A stretch of 33,861 nt of DNA from positions 1 to 33,861 of the forward strand of contig NZ_JAJUWU010000022.1 of the NCBI RefSeq assembly GCF_021390325.1, in the 5' to 3' direction. Position numbers and translations under genes: made by a program. The notes under the pieces are model-generated. The model had not been told where the DNA came from, searched no databases, and saw only the letters and a list, made by a program, of their open reading frames with translations. Source of the DNA: Jiella avicenniae (lineage in GTDB: Bacteria; Pseudomonadota; Alphaproteobacteria; Rhizobiales; Rhizobiaceae). This document shows, piece after piece, positions 7,999-16,294 of the stretch; the first letter of the stretch is position 1, and each line of letters starts with the position of its first letter.

Positions 7999-9126
7999 AT
8001 GGTCGCCGCCGCAGGCTCGGGCGGAAGATGGAGGGCCGCCTTGTACTACCGGATCTTCGATTGCTGGCGTTTGGTCGCCGCCATGCTGATCATGGCCTAT
8101 CACTTCCTGTTCTGGGCACCCTACGGCGTCGAGACGGGGACCCATCTGCTCCACCGACTGATGCCGCTGCTCGACATGTTCTTCATGATCTCGGGCTTCT
8201 TCATCACCACGCGCTATCGCGACAAGATCGGCGATTTCGCCAGCTACGGCCGCTTCATGCGCGGTCGCGCAGCGCGGCTGCTGCCGCTCCACTACGTCAT
8301 CACCCTGTTCTTCGCCGCGATCGCGCTCTATGCCTGGGCGAAGGGGGCGCCGCATTATCCCTGGCGTCACAACCTCGAAGCCCTGCCGGCCCATCTGTTG
8401 TTGCTGCACGCCTTCGGCGTGACCGACGGCCTTGCCCTCAACTATCCGTCCTGGTCGATCAGTGCGGAATTCTTCGCCTACGCCCTGTTCCCGCTGATCG
8501 TCCTGCTGTTGCGAGTCGGGGGGCTGAAGGCGTTGCTCGTCGCCATCGCGGCCTGGGTCGGCCTGCTCGAATACGCCTCCGCCAACGGCTGGTTCGGCCC
8601 CGGCGGCTGGACGACGGCCGATGCGATGGGCGCCTATCGCGCCCTGGCGGATTTCATGATCGGTGCCGCCGTCGCCATCGTCGTCGAACGACGGATGATC
8701 GACGTTCGCAGCCATCTTCCCGGCTGTCTCGCCACTGCGCTCGTGGTGACCGCCATGCTGTCCGGTCTCGATCATGCCGTGGTGATGCCGTTGATCGTCT
8801 CGGCCCTCGTCCTGACGGCGCTGGCCGAGACGGCTCGCCCCGAATCGACCGCGTTCCTGGCGCCGCTGATGCCCGTCACCCGCGTCGCCTTCGGCATCTA
8901 TCTCATTCACCCGGTGATGGAATTCATTTTTCTGGAGGTCGTATGGTATCACGGTCTCGCCGGGACCGGCCTGATCGGCTTCTATCTCTACTGGTGGCTG
9001 CCGATGATCGCCTCCGTCGCCGCCGCGATGCTCTCCCACCGCTATTTCGAGCCCTTCTGTGCCAGGGGCCTGCTGCCCCCCAGGCCGTCGCGGCGTAAGG
9101 CAGAGCGGATGCTCGCCTCCGCCTGA
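7999..9126 (+). CDS. Acyltransferase 3 family membrane protein
   Basis: A 375-residue integral membrane acyltransferase (OafA/NodX/ExoZ type). Such proteins O-acylate sugars of surface polysaccharides using a cytoplasmic acyl donor. The N-terminal block with LVAAMLIMAYHFLF carries the conserved His (H35 by this numbering). DMFFMISGFFITTRY and RFMRGRAARLLPLHY follow, containing the conserved FFxxSGF and RRxxRLxP-type elements, and PSWSISAEFFAYALFP matches the W-S-E motif. About ten hydrophobic segments are visible. The start is uncertain: ATG at 7999 has only a weak ribosome-binding site, whereas TTG at 8041 has GGAGGG 5 nt upstream and would begin MYYRIFDCWRL, a typical start for the family. 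Substrate is unknown; the nearby GDP-mannose genes make a polysaccharide plausible. Confidence 0.88.
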   Translation: MVAAAGSGGRWRAALYYRIFDCWRLVAAMLIMAYHFLFWAPYGVETGTHLLHRLMPLLDMFFMISGFFITTRYRDKIGDFASYGRFMRGRAARLLPLHYVITLFFAAIALYAWAKGAPHYPWRHNLEALPAHLLLLHAFGVTDGLALNYPSWSISAEFFAYALFPLIVLLLRVGGLKALLVAIAAWVGLLEYASANGWFGPGGWTTADAMGAYRALADFMIGAAVAIVVERRMIDVRSHLPGCLATALVVTAMLSGLDHAVVMPLIVSALVLTALAETARPESTAFLAPLMPVTRVAFGIYLIHPVMEFIFLEVVWYHGLAGTGLIGFYLYWWLPMIASVAAAMLSHRYFEPFCARGLLPPRPSRRKAERMLASA

Positions 9127-9535
9127 GCCGAAGCCGCCCCTTTCGGCAGACCATCGCCAAAACACCGTCCGCTTGCCGAGATCGTCGGCTCAGGACGCAA
9201 GCCACTTTGCCTCTCCCCCCGCCTATGGTATCGGCGAGTGAACGTTCCTAGATGAACGAAACGTCATCGGCTGACTTTCCGGTGCGAGACCGGAGCGATC
9301 GTCACGAAGGTTTCGCGGCGGCAGCCGAATGAGGGATGGGGCGTAACGTTCGATTTCTCGCAACGCTCTCGTCTCCGGCGGCGGTGACGGCGCAGCTTCG
9401 GCGCCTCCTGCAGCGGTGGACAGATTTGCGGGAAAACGGCGTTACCTGAACGATTTGCATGCCCGGACATGCTCGAGGGCGGCGGCAGCGCGTCGAAAGC
9501 CTCGCCGAGCCCGGACAGGAACCGATGGAAGCGTG
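9127..9535. other. 409-bp region upstream of dnaJ
   Basis: No gene is supported. A weak hairpin, GCCGAA 9127-9132 with TTCGGC 9142-9147, follows the acyltransferase stop. Farther on are the palindrome GAACGTTC around 9240 and a small hairpin TCCGGT-GCGAG-ACCGGA at 9278-9294. I could not identify a heat-shock sigma promoter or a CIRCE element for dnaJ. Confidence 0.4.
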
Positions 9536-10675
9536 ATGAAGGCCGATTACTACGAGATGCTCGGCGTGGCCCGCGATGTCGACGACAAGGGTCTGAAAAG
9601 TGCATTTCGCAAGCTCGCGATGAAATATCACCCGGACCGCAATCCGGGCGACAGCGAGTCGGAGATCAAGTTCAAGGAGCTCGGCGAAGCCTACGAGGTC
9701 CTGAAGGATCCGCAGAAGCGAGCGGCCTACGACCGGTTCGGCCACGCCGCCTTCCAGAATGGCGGGGCGGGGGCCGGCGGCTTCAAGGGCGACTTCGCCT
9801 CCTCGATGGCCGACATCTTCGACGACATCTTCGGCGAGATGATGGGCGGTCGCGGCCGCGGCCGGCAGAGTTCCGGCGGTCGCGAGCGCGGGTCCGACCT
9901 GCGCTACAACATGGAAATCGGCCTCGAAGAGGCCTATACGGGCAAGACCGCCGAGATCGGCGTGCCGACGACCGTCCAGTGCGACGAATGCACCGGATCG
10001 GGGGCGAGGCCCGGCTCCATGCCGAAGTCCTGTCCGACCTGCGGCGGCATCGGCCGCGTCCGCGCCGCCCAGGGCTTCTTCTCGATAGAACGCACCTGTC
10101 CGACCTGCCAGGGGCGCGGTCAGGTCATCACCGATCCCTGCGGCAAGTGCGGCGGCGACGGCCGCCTGCCCGAGGAACGCAGCCTCTCGGTCAACATTCC
10201 GGCCGGCATCGAGGACGGGACCCGCATCCGGCTGGCCGGCGAAGGCGAGGCCGGGCTTCGCGGCGGTCCGGCCGGCGATCTCTACATCTTCCTGTCGATC
10301 CGTCCGCACGAGTTCTTCCAGCGCGAAGGGGCCGATCTGTTCTGCAAGGTGCCGCTGTCGATGACGACGGCGGCGCTCGGCGGCAACATCGACGTCCAGA
10401 CGCTCGACGGCAACACCAGCCGGGTGAAGATCCCCGAGGGCACCCAGAGCGGCACGCAGTTCCGGCTGCGCGCCAAGGGCATGCCTGTGCTGAAGTCGCC
10501 GCAGACCGGCGATCTCTTCATCCAGGTGGCGATCGAGACCCCGCAGAACCTGTCGCGGCGCCAGCGCGAGTTGCTCGAAGAGTTCGAACGCATCTCCTCG
10601 ACCGAGAACTCGCCGCAGTCGAGCGGCTTCTTCGCCCGGATGAAGGAGTTCTTCGAAGGGTTGAGCGAGACCTGA
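9536..10675 (+). CDS. dnaJ: Molecular chaperone DnaJ (Hsp40, type I)
   Basis: A 379-residue co-chaperone that delivers unfolded substrates to DnaK and stimulates its ATPase. All type I parts are present in order: the J domain with HPD at 32-34, a Gly-rich stretch (about 75-125), and a zinc domain with four repeats ([32 protein letters not shown]) at about 149-208. These are followed by the C-terminal substrate-binding beta domains (from [23 protein letters not shown]) and the dimerisation tail. The ATG follows GGAAG at a good distance. Length is normal. dnaK is not in the window, so this gene is separated from its usual partner or is a second copy; sequence alone does not tell which. A methyltransferase gene follows in the same direction. 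Confidence 0.97.
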   Translation: MKADYYEMLGVARDVDDKGLKSAFRKLAMKYHPDRNPGDSESEIKFKELGEAYEVLKDPQKRAAYDRFGHAAFQNGGAGAGGFKGDFASSMADIFDDIFGEMMGGRGRGRQSSGGRERGSDLRYNMEIGLEEAYTGKTAEIGVPTTVQCDECTGSGARPGSMPKSCPTCGGIGRVRAAQGFFSIERTCPTCQGRGQVITDPCGKCGGDGRLPEERSLSVNIPAGIEDGTRIRLAGEGEAGLRGGPAGDLYIFLSIRPHEFFQREGADLFCKVPLSMTTAALGGNIDVQTLDGNTSRVKIPEGTQSGTQFRLRAKGMPVLKSPQTGDLFIQVAIETPQNLSRRQRELLEEFERISSTENSPQSSGFFARMKEFFEGLSET

Positions 10676-10794
10676 GGCGCTCCATTTTCGACATCCTACC
10701 CCAGTGGCGGCGGCCGCGCCTCGAGCGGTTCCGACGTCCGCGATCGGACGGATCGTTCCGTCCGGTGAGCATTCGAAGCGACGGAGGAAGACGC

Positions 10795-11421
10795 GTGCTG
10801 GAAGTACCGCAGCGGCGAGCGCAGACACAGGCTCGTCCGCGCATCAAGGTGAGTGACGAGGCGCGGTTCTTTCGCGGCTGGCTGCAGCGGCCCCTGATCA
10901 TGGGGGCGGTGTCTCCGTCCTCGCGGGCGCTCGGTCGGGCGATGGCGTCCTATGTTCCCGATCCCGCAACCTTCGCTCCCAATTCGAAGGTTCTGGAACT
11001 CGGACCCGGCACGGGCGTGGTCACGCAGATGCTCCTCGCTCGGGGCGTGCCGGAGCGTTGCCTGGTTCTGGTGGAGTACTCCCGGGAGTTCTGCAAGCTG
11101 CTGCGGGCGCGGTTTCCCGCTGCCGAGGTGATCCAGGGCGATGCCTATGCGATCGGCGCCTCGCTGCCGGAGTGGATCGGGGTCGATCCGCTCGAAGCCG
11201 TGGTGTCGAGCCTGCCGCTGTTCACCCGGCCGGACGACATGCGCGAGGAAGTCGTCTCCCGCTCGCTCGAACGGATGGAGCCTGCCGCCCCGTTCATCCA
11301 GTTTTCCTACGCGTTCACCCAGCCGGTCAAGCCGGAGCGGATCGGCGCGAAGCTCGAAATCAGTCCCTGGGTGAAGCGGAACCTGCCGCCCGCCAGGGTC
11401 CTCGTCTACCGATCGGCGTGA
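10795..11421 (+). CDS. PmtA-like phospholipid N-methyltransferase homologue (first of two)
   Basis: A 208-residue class I SAM methyltransferase. RFFRGWLQRPLIMGAVSPSS near the N-terminus, the SAM-binding VLELGPGTGVVTQ near residue 66, and the closing NLPPARVLVYRSA all match the Sinorhizobium-type PmtA group, which methylates phosphatidylethanolamine towards phosphatidylcholine at the membrane. Related proteins have been annotated as rRNA adenine methyltransferase-like, which I think less likely. The GTG at 10795 has GGAGGAAG close upstream; an in-frame GTG at 10765 has no such site. It follows dnaJ by 119 bp. A second, diverged relative starts 61 bp downstream. Whether this one truly makes phosphatidylcholine is inferred. 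Confidence 0.8.
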   Translation: MLEVPQRRAQTQARPRIKVSDEARFFRGWLQRPLIMGAVSPSSRALGRAMASYVPDPATFAPNSKVLELGPGTGVVTQMLLARGVPERCLVLVEYSREFCKLLRARFPAAEVIQGDAYAIGASLPEWIGVDPLEAVVSSLPLFTRPDDMREEVVSRSLERMEPAAPFIQFSYAFTQPVKPERIGAKLEISPWVKRNLPPARVLVYRSA

Positions 11422-11482
11422 TGGTGCGCGATCGGCGAGGCGGCACGGATCGACGAGCCGGAGTTTGTGAGGGTATGACGCG

Positions 11483-12100
11483 ATGAGTCGATCGAAGGGC
11501 GAGCGCACGCAGGGGGACTGGCTGCCATTCCTGGCGACATGGGTCCGGAGCCCGTTGAAGATGGGGGCGGTTGCGCCGTCGAGCCGGGGCTACTGCCGGA
11601 TGATGGTGAAGCACGCGACGACCGACCTCGACGGGCCGGTCCTCGAACTCGGACCCGGCCTCGGCGTGGTGACGCGCACGCTCCTCGAACAGGGCGTCGC
11701 GCCGGAGCGCATCACCTCGATCGAATATGATCGCGACTTTGCCAAGAAGCTCCAGCAGCGATTTCCGAAGGTCAACGTCATCCATGGCGACGGCCTCGAT
11801 CTCGAAAAGACCCTCGGCCCCGTCGGGCAGAGCCCGAAATATGCCGCGATCCTCTTCGCCATTCCGATCGTCAACATGCCCCAGGCGAGGCGCCAGGCCC
11901 TCTTTTCCAGCTATTTCGAGCGGCTCATGCCGGGCGGCAACCTGACCCAGCTGTCCTACATGGTCACGCCACCGGTCCGGCCGGTGCCCGGGGTGTTTTC
12001 CGTCTCGTCCTCGCGCCGGGTCTGGTCGAACATCCCGCCGGCCCGGGTCTGGATCTACAGCCGCGACCGGGCGGCCGAGAAGGGGGCCGCGGCGGCTTGA
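11483..12100 (+). CDS. PmtA-like methyltransferase homologue (second of two)
   Basis: A 205-residue class I SAM methyltransferase of the same family as its left neighbour. LATWVRSPLKMGAVAPSSR, VLELGPGLGVVTRTLLEQGV, SIEYDRDFAKKLQQRFP, GDGLDL and NIPPARVWIYSR line up one by one with the first copy, but the two are clearly diverged and the motif after the SAM loop differs (FAIPIVNMP here against SSLPLFTRP). The start ATG at 11483 follows a GAGGG; an ATG 8 nt upstream opens only a three-codon frame. The stop overlaps the TTG start of the FMN reductase by 4 nt, so the two are probably translated in a coupled way. Lipid specificity cannot be deduced. Confidence 0.8.
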   Translation: MSRSKGERTQGDWLPFLATWVRSPLKMGAVAPSSRGYCRMMVKHATTDLDGPVLELGPGLGVVTRTLLEQGVAPERITSIEYDRDFAKKLQQRFPKVNVIHGDGLDLEKTLGPVGQSPKYAAILFAIPIVNMPQARRQALFSSYFERLMPGGNLTQLSYMVTPPVRPVPGVFSVSSSRRVWSNIPPARVWIYSRDRAAEKGAAAA

Positions 12101-12681
12101 ACTCCAACATCCTCATCCTGCCGGGCTCGCTCCGGCTCGGCTCCTACAACCGCAAACTGGCATCCGAAGCGATGCGGCTGCTCTCCATGACGGACGCGGT
12201 GATCAGCCGCGTCGACCTCGCCGACTATCCGCTGCCGATCTATGACGGCGACGCCGAAACCGAATCGGGCGTGCCGCAGAACGCTCAGCTCATCGCCCAG
12301 CGGATCGCCGCCCAGGACGGGCTGCTCATCGTCTCGCCGGAGTACAACGCCTCGATCCCGCCGCTTCTGAAAAATGCGATCGACTGGGCGAGCCGGGTGC
12401 GCAAGGTGGACGGGCGGCCGGTTCAGCCGTTCAAGGGGCTGGTCGTCGGCCTCGCCTCGGCTTCGCCGGGACGATTCGGCGGGATGCGGGGCCTCGAGGC
12501 GATCCGCATCGTCCTGCGTGCGCTCGGGGCCGAGGTGATGACGCAGCAATGCATCGTGCTCAGGGCGGACGAGGGCTTCGACGAAGACGGCCGGCTGACC
12601 GACGACGTGGCCCGCGCCAGCCTCGAAGCCCTGTGTGAGCGGCTGCTGGATACGGCCCGCAGCCTGTCCCGTCACGGCTGA
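12097..12681 (+). CDS. NAD(P)H-dependent FMN reductase family protein
   Basis: A 194-residue flavodoxin-fold oxidoreductase. GSLRLGSYNRKL at 10-21 binds the FMN phosphate, and SPEYNASIPPLLKNAIDW at 80-97 is the family signature. Relatives (SsuE, ChrR, ArsH, YieF) reduce FMN, quinones or metal oxyanions; the exact substrate is not readable. Start: TTG at 12097 overlaps the stop of the upstream methyltransferase gene (TTGA). No ATG or GTG lies between it and the essential N-terminal strand NILILPGS, so a TTG start is close to forced. It ends 96 bp before the HdeD-like gene. Confidence 0.9.
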   Translation: MNSNILILPGSLRLGSYNRKLASEAMRLLSMTDAVISRVDLADYPLPIYDGDAETESGVPQNAQLIAQRIAAQDGLLIVSPEYNASIPPLLKNAIDWASRVRKVDGRPVQPFKGLVVGLASASPGRFGGMRGLEAIRIVLRALGAEVMTQQCIVLRADEGFDEDGRLTDDVARASLEALCERLLDTARSLSRHG

Positions 12682-12777
12682 CGGAACGACGATTCCTTCA
12701 TGATGGAACCTTCGTTTCCTGCGACCATTCGCCGGACGAGGTGAGATTTTGCTCGGCGTATCGAGGAGTATGAGGCG

Positions 12778-13425
12778 ATGGCAACCGAAACGGGGCCGGA
12801 GGGGCCGGCAAGAGTCGGCTCGGGTGCCGGCAATCTTGCCGCGGGCGGAGCCAGCCAGCGCGAGGCGATCAAGGCGATGCAGCGCTATCTGCACGATCAC
12901 TGGAAGTACTATGCCTTCCAGGGCGCCCTGATGATCGTCGTCGGCCTTCTCGCCTTGCTCGTGCCCTTTGCGGCGACGCTGGCGACGACGTTGTTCTTCG
13001 GCTGGCTGCTGATCCTCGGAGGCATCGTCGGCTGCGTGGCCGCGTTCCGCGCCAAGGAGGCCCCGGGCTTCTGGTCGAGCCTCCTGCTCGCCGTCCTCAG
13101 CGCCGTTCTCGGCGCCGTCATCATCTACGATCCGCTCGCCGGTACGGTGACGCTGACCTGGCTGCTCGCCGTGTTCTTCTTCCTGTCGGGTCTGTTCAAC
13201 TTCTCGATCGCCCGTGCCGTGCGGCTTTCGACGACGCGCTTCTGGCTGGTGGTCGTCTCCGGCATCATCGACGTCGCCCTGGCGGTTTTCCTGATTTTAG
13301 GCCTCCCGGGCACGGCGATCTGGGCGATCGGCGTCTTCCTCGGCATCTCCTTCATCACTTCGGGCTTCGGCCTTCTGTTTTCAGCGCTCGACGCCCGCAA
13401 CAATCCTCCGGCATCGCGGGTGTGA
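12778..13425 (+). CDS. HdeD/DUF308 family membrane protein
   Basis: A 215-residue integral membrane protein of the HdeD family. After a soluble, Gly/Ala-rich N-terminus of about 45 residues come six hydrophobic segments arranged as pairs with the internal repeat typical of DUF308 (GALMIVVGLLALLVP and SGIIDVALAVFLILGLP are corresponding positions). E. coli HdeD contributes to acid resistance at high cell density; the mechanism and the role here are not known. The ATG follows GAGG. Its stop codon overlaps or abuts the start of the next gene (TGA at 13423, next ATG at 13428), so the two form a transcription unit. Confidence 0.85.
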   Translation: MATETGPEGPARVGSGAGNLAAGGASQREAIKAMQRYLHDHWKYYAFQGALMIVVGLLALLVPFAATLATTLFFGWLLILGGIVGCVAAFRAKEAPGFWSSLLLAVLSAVLGAVIIYDPLAGTVTLTWLLAVFFFLSGLFNFSIARAVRLSTTRFWLVVVSGIIDVALAVFLILGLPGTAIWAIGVFLGISFITSGFGLLFSALDARNNPPASRV

Positions 13426-13427
13426 CG

Positions 13428-14078
13428 ATGGCAGAGCAATCCACGAAGACGGCGATCGTCGACAGATTGCTTCAACGGACTGAAAAGACCTTCGCGGAGG
13501 AGATGGGGCTCGACCTGGCGAAGAACACGCCGATGCCGCTGTTCCTCTGGCTCGTCGCGGCCAACCTCTTTTCGGCGCGGATCTCGGCCGACCAGGCGCT
13601 CCGCGCCGCCAGGGCGCTGAAGGACGCCGGCCTGACCACCGCCGATCACATGGCGGAGGCGACGTGGAAAGAGCGGGTGGTGATCCTCAACCGCAACGGC
13701 TATGCCCGCTTCGACGAAAAGACCTCCCGTTTCCTGCAGGACGTCGCCGACCATTGCCTCGACGCCTATGGCGGCGATCTCCGCAAGCTGCGCGAGGCGG
13801 CGGACCGCGATCCGGCGAAAGAGCGGGAGCTTCTGAAGGCGTTCAAGGGCATCGGCGATACCGGCGCCGATATCTTCTTCCGCGAGGTGCAGGTGGCCTG
13901 GGACGAACTCTATCCGTTCGCCGACAGGCGCGCGCTGCAGGCGGCGGAGACGCTGGGTCTCGGCTCGGACGCCGAGACACTTTCCGGCCTCGTCGCGAAG
14001 GCGGATTTTCCGCGGCTTCTGACCGCGCTGCTGCGCGCCGATCTCGACGGCGCGCTCGATGAGATCCGGGAGGGGTAG
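13428..14078 (+). CDS. Helix-hairpin-helix protein related to the endonuclease III superfamily
   Basis: A 216-residue soluble helical protein. FKGIGDTGADIFFREVQ near residues 138-154 is a helix-hairpin-helix with the G-I-G turn as in HhH-GPD DNA glycosylases, and relatives carry the name endonuclease. The catalytic Lys/Asp pair of endonuclease III is not evident and the four cysteines of its [4Fe-4S] cluster are absent (I see a single Cys), so glycosylase activity is doubtful. DNA binding is more likely than catalysis. The ATG at 13428 is preferred; a GTG at 13422 overlaps the HdeD-like stop by 4 nt and would add two residues. It is co-transcribed with the HdeD-like gene and convergent with the SDR gene. 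Confidence 0.65.
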   Translation: MAEQSTKTAIVDRLLQRTEKTFAEEMGLDLAKNTPMPLFLWLVAANLFSARISADQALRAARALKDAGLTTADHMAEATWKERVVILNRNGYARFDEKTSRFLQDVADHCLDAYGGDLRKLREAADRDPAKERELLKAFKGIGDTGADIFFREVQVAWDELYPFADRRALQAAETLGLGSDAETLSGLVAKADFPRLLTALLRADLDGALDEIREG

Positions 14079-14114
14079 GGGGCTCGGCTCCCCGACGAAA
14101 CGGCTCTTCCCGGC

Positions 14115-14858
14115 TCAGACGTGCTGGCCGCCGTTGATGTGCAGTTCGGAGCCGCTGACGTAGCTCGACTGGTTCGAGCAGAGGAAATAGATCACGTCGG
14201 CGACCTCTGAGGTTTGGCCGAGTCGGCGCAGCGGGATGTCCTCGATCATGTCTTCGGTGCCCGGCGACAGGATCGCCGTCTCGATCTCGCCCGGCGCGAT
14301 CGCGTTGACGCGAATGCCGGCCGGCCCGAAGTCGTGCGCCATCTCGCGGGTCAGCGAGTTCAGCGCCGCCTTCGACGTCGCATAGGCGGTGCCGGCGAAG
14401 GGATGGACCCGTCCGCCCGCGATCGAGGTGACGTTGACGATCGAGCCCTTGGCGTTCGACAGTTCCTTGAACAGCCCGCGCGCCAGCATGATCGGGGCGA
14501 AGAAGTTCACCTGGAAGACGTCGCGCCACATGTGCATCGGCGTCTGGATCGAATCGAGCCGCGCCCCGCCCTGGGCCTTCGGCGAGATCGCCGCGTTGTT
14601 GACCAGCGCATGCAACTGGGAGCCGTTCGCCTCCAGCCGCCGGCGGATCTCCGACGTCGCGTAGCCGACGTCTTCGGGGTCCGACAGGTCGACCCGGATG
14701 TGATCTTCTGGGCCGGCCGGCCAGGGGCAGTTCTCGGCGAAATCCTGGCGCGAGCAGGTGATCACCCGCCAGCCCTCGCGCGAAAAGCGCTTGACGGTGG
14801 CGTGGCCGATGCCACGGGATGCCCCGGTGAGCACCAGTGTCTTGCGTTCGTCGGTCAT
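14115..14858 (-). CDS. SDR family NAD(P)-dependent oxidoreductase
   Basis: A 247-residue classical short-chain dehydrogenase/reductase. The cofactor loop TGASRGIG is at 11-18, NNAA follows in the middle, the catalytic Ser is in NVTSIAGG, and Tyr and Lys are in AYATSK (about 157-161), followed by RVNAIAPGEIET. The C-terminal SSYVSGSELHINGGQHV is typical of 3-oxoacyl-ACP reductase-like members. An Arg in the glycine loop (ASRGIG) and CSRQ after the second strand favour NADP(H). Substrate unknown. It is divergent from the ABC transporter operon and convergent with the HhH gene, with 36 bp between the stops. Confidence 0.93.
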   Translation of the reverse strand: MTDERKTLVLTGASRGIGHATVKRFSREGWRVITCSRQDFAENCPWPAGPEDHIRVDLSDPEDVGYATSEIRRRLEANGSQLHALVNNAAISPKAQGGARLDSIQTPMHMWRDVFQVNFFAPIMLARGLFKELSNAKGSIVNVTSIAGGRVHPFAGTAYATSKAALNSLTREMAHDFGPAGIRVNAIAPGEIETAILSPGTEDMIEDIPLRRLGQTSEVADVIYFLCSNQSSYVSGSELHINGGQHV

Positions 14859-14943
14859 CTGCCGCGTCTCCTGAGCCGGCCGTCAGGGCATGCCGGTCGA
14901 GTCGTGTGGTTGCCTTCGAATTCCATAGCCGAAGCCGGGGCTG

Positions 14944-14973
14944 TTGGCATCAGGCCACGGAGCCTGCTTTAAG
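14944..14973 (+). promoter_or_regulatory. Candidate sigma-70 promoter for the ynjB-type operon
   Basis: TTGGCA at 14944-14949 (5 of 6 to TTGACA) is followed after 18 bp by TTTAAG at 14968-14973 (4 of 6 to TATAAT), about 100 bp upstream of the binding-protein start. No TPP riboswitch core is seen in the 213-bp divergent region. Confidence 0.35.
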
Positions 14974-15071
14974 TGGCGGGGGAGCAGAAACAAATTCCGT
15001 CTGCGAGCGAAGCTGGGATCATTCGCAATCGCGGCGCCAGACGCGCCACCGAACCTTGCCGTGGAGGGAAT

Positions 15072-16292
15072 ATGGTTCAAAATCGGATCGCTGCCATGGC
15101 CATGGCAGCAAGCCTCGTCTTCGCCGGGGCCGCACGGGCGGAAGACGCCCCGGGCGGCGCGTGGCAATCCGTCCTCGACGAGGCGAAGGGCGAAACCGTC
15201 TATTTCGACGCCTGGGGCGGCTCGCAGAACATCAACGACTATATCGCGTGGGTCGGCGAGGAGGTGAAGCAGCGCTTCGGCGTCACGCTCCAGCACGTCA
15301 AGCTCGACGATACGGCGAGTGCCGTCGCCACCGTCGTCGCCGAAAAGGCGGCCGGCAAGGATAGGGGCGGCTCGATCGACCTCATCTGGATCAACGGCGA
15401 GAACTTCGTGGCGATGCAGGAACAGGGCCTCCTCGCCGACGGTTTTGCCACCGAGCTTCCCAACTGGCGATACGTCGATACCGCCAACCCCAGCGTCACG
15501 GTCGACTTCACCGTCCCGACCAAGGGTCAGGAATCGCCATGGGGCGGCGCCAAACTCGTCTTCTTCTCCGACACCGCCCGTTCCGGCCCGGTCGAGGCGA
15601 TGCCGAAGAGCGCGGACGAACTGCTGACCTGGGCAAAAGCTCATCCGGGCCGCTTCTCCTATCCGGCGCCGCCGGACTTCATCGGCTCGAGTTTTCTCAA
15701 GCAGGTGCTGATCGAGACGACGGCCGACCCGGCCGTTCTCCAGAAGCCGGTGGAGGAGGCGGACTTCGAGACGGTGACGAAGCCGCTGTGGGACTGGCTC
15801 GACGCGATCCAGCCCGTCCTGTGGCGCTCCGGCCGCGACCATCCGCAGAACTACCCGGCGATGAAGCAGCTTCTCGCCGACGGGGAACTGGAGATCATCT
15901 TCGCGTTCAATCCGGCCGAGGCGTCCTCCGCCATCGCGGCGGGCGAACTGCCCGATACGGTCCGCTCCTTCACCTTTCCGGGCGGAACCCTCGGCAACAC
16001 CCATTTCGTCGCGATCCCCTACAATTCCTCGGCCAAGGCGGCGGCGAAGGTGGTCGCCGACTTCCTGATCTCGCCGGAAGCGCAACTGCGCAAGGAGGAT
16101 CCGCGCCACTGGGGCGATCCGACGGTACTCGCCATGGACAAGTTGCCCGAGGACGCCCGCGACGCCTTCGCCGAGATCGACCGCGGCATCGCCACCCTGC
16201 CGCCCTCGCAGCTCGGCCCGGTTCTGGCGGAGCCGCATTCGAGCTGGATGACGCGGATCGAGGAGGAGTGGAAGCGGCGATACGGGGGGTGA
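15072..16292 (+). CDS. YnjB-type ABC transporter substrate-binding protein
   Basis: A 406-residue periplasmic solute-binding protein. Residues 1-26 (MVQNRIAAMAMAASLVFAGAARAED) form a Sec signal with an AxA cleavage site and no lipobox Cys. The mature part resembles the YnjB family (KGETVYFDAWGGSQNINDYIAWV; DLIWINGENFVAMQEQGLL; LGNTHFVAIPYNSSAKAAAKVVADFLISPEAQ), predicted but not proven to bind thiamine or a related small molecule. GGAGGG lies 3-8 nt before the ATG at 15072; the frame is open further upstream but without a secretion signal. In relatives the permease follows at once; here a toxin-antitoxin module lies between them. Confidence 0.88.
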   Translation: MVQNRIAAMAMAASLVFAGAARAEDAPGGAWQSVLDEAKGETVYFDAWGGSQNINDYIAWVGEEVKQRFGVTLQHVKLDDTASAVATVVAEKAAGKDRGGSIDLIWINGENFVAMQEQGLLADGFATELPNWRYVDTANPSVTVDFTVPTKGQESPWGGAKLVFFSDTARSGPVEAMPKSADELLTWAKAHPGRFSYPAPPDFIGSSFLKQVLIETTADPAVLQKPVEEADFETVTKPLWDWLDAIQPVLWRSGRDHPQNYPAMKQLLADGELEIIFAFNPAEASSAIAAGELPDTVRSFTFPGGTLGNTHFVAIPYNSSAKAAAKVVADFLISPEAQLRKEDPRHWGDPTVLAMDKLPEDARDAFAEIDRGIATLPPSQLGPVLAEPHSSWMTRIEEEWKRRYGG

Positions 16293-16294
16293 AG

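Noticed and set aside
14941-14975. Sigma-54 promoter (GGCAT ... TGCTT) upstream of the binding protein
   Set aside because: The spacing between the GG and GC blocks is far too long; a sigma-70 reading fits better.
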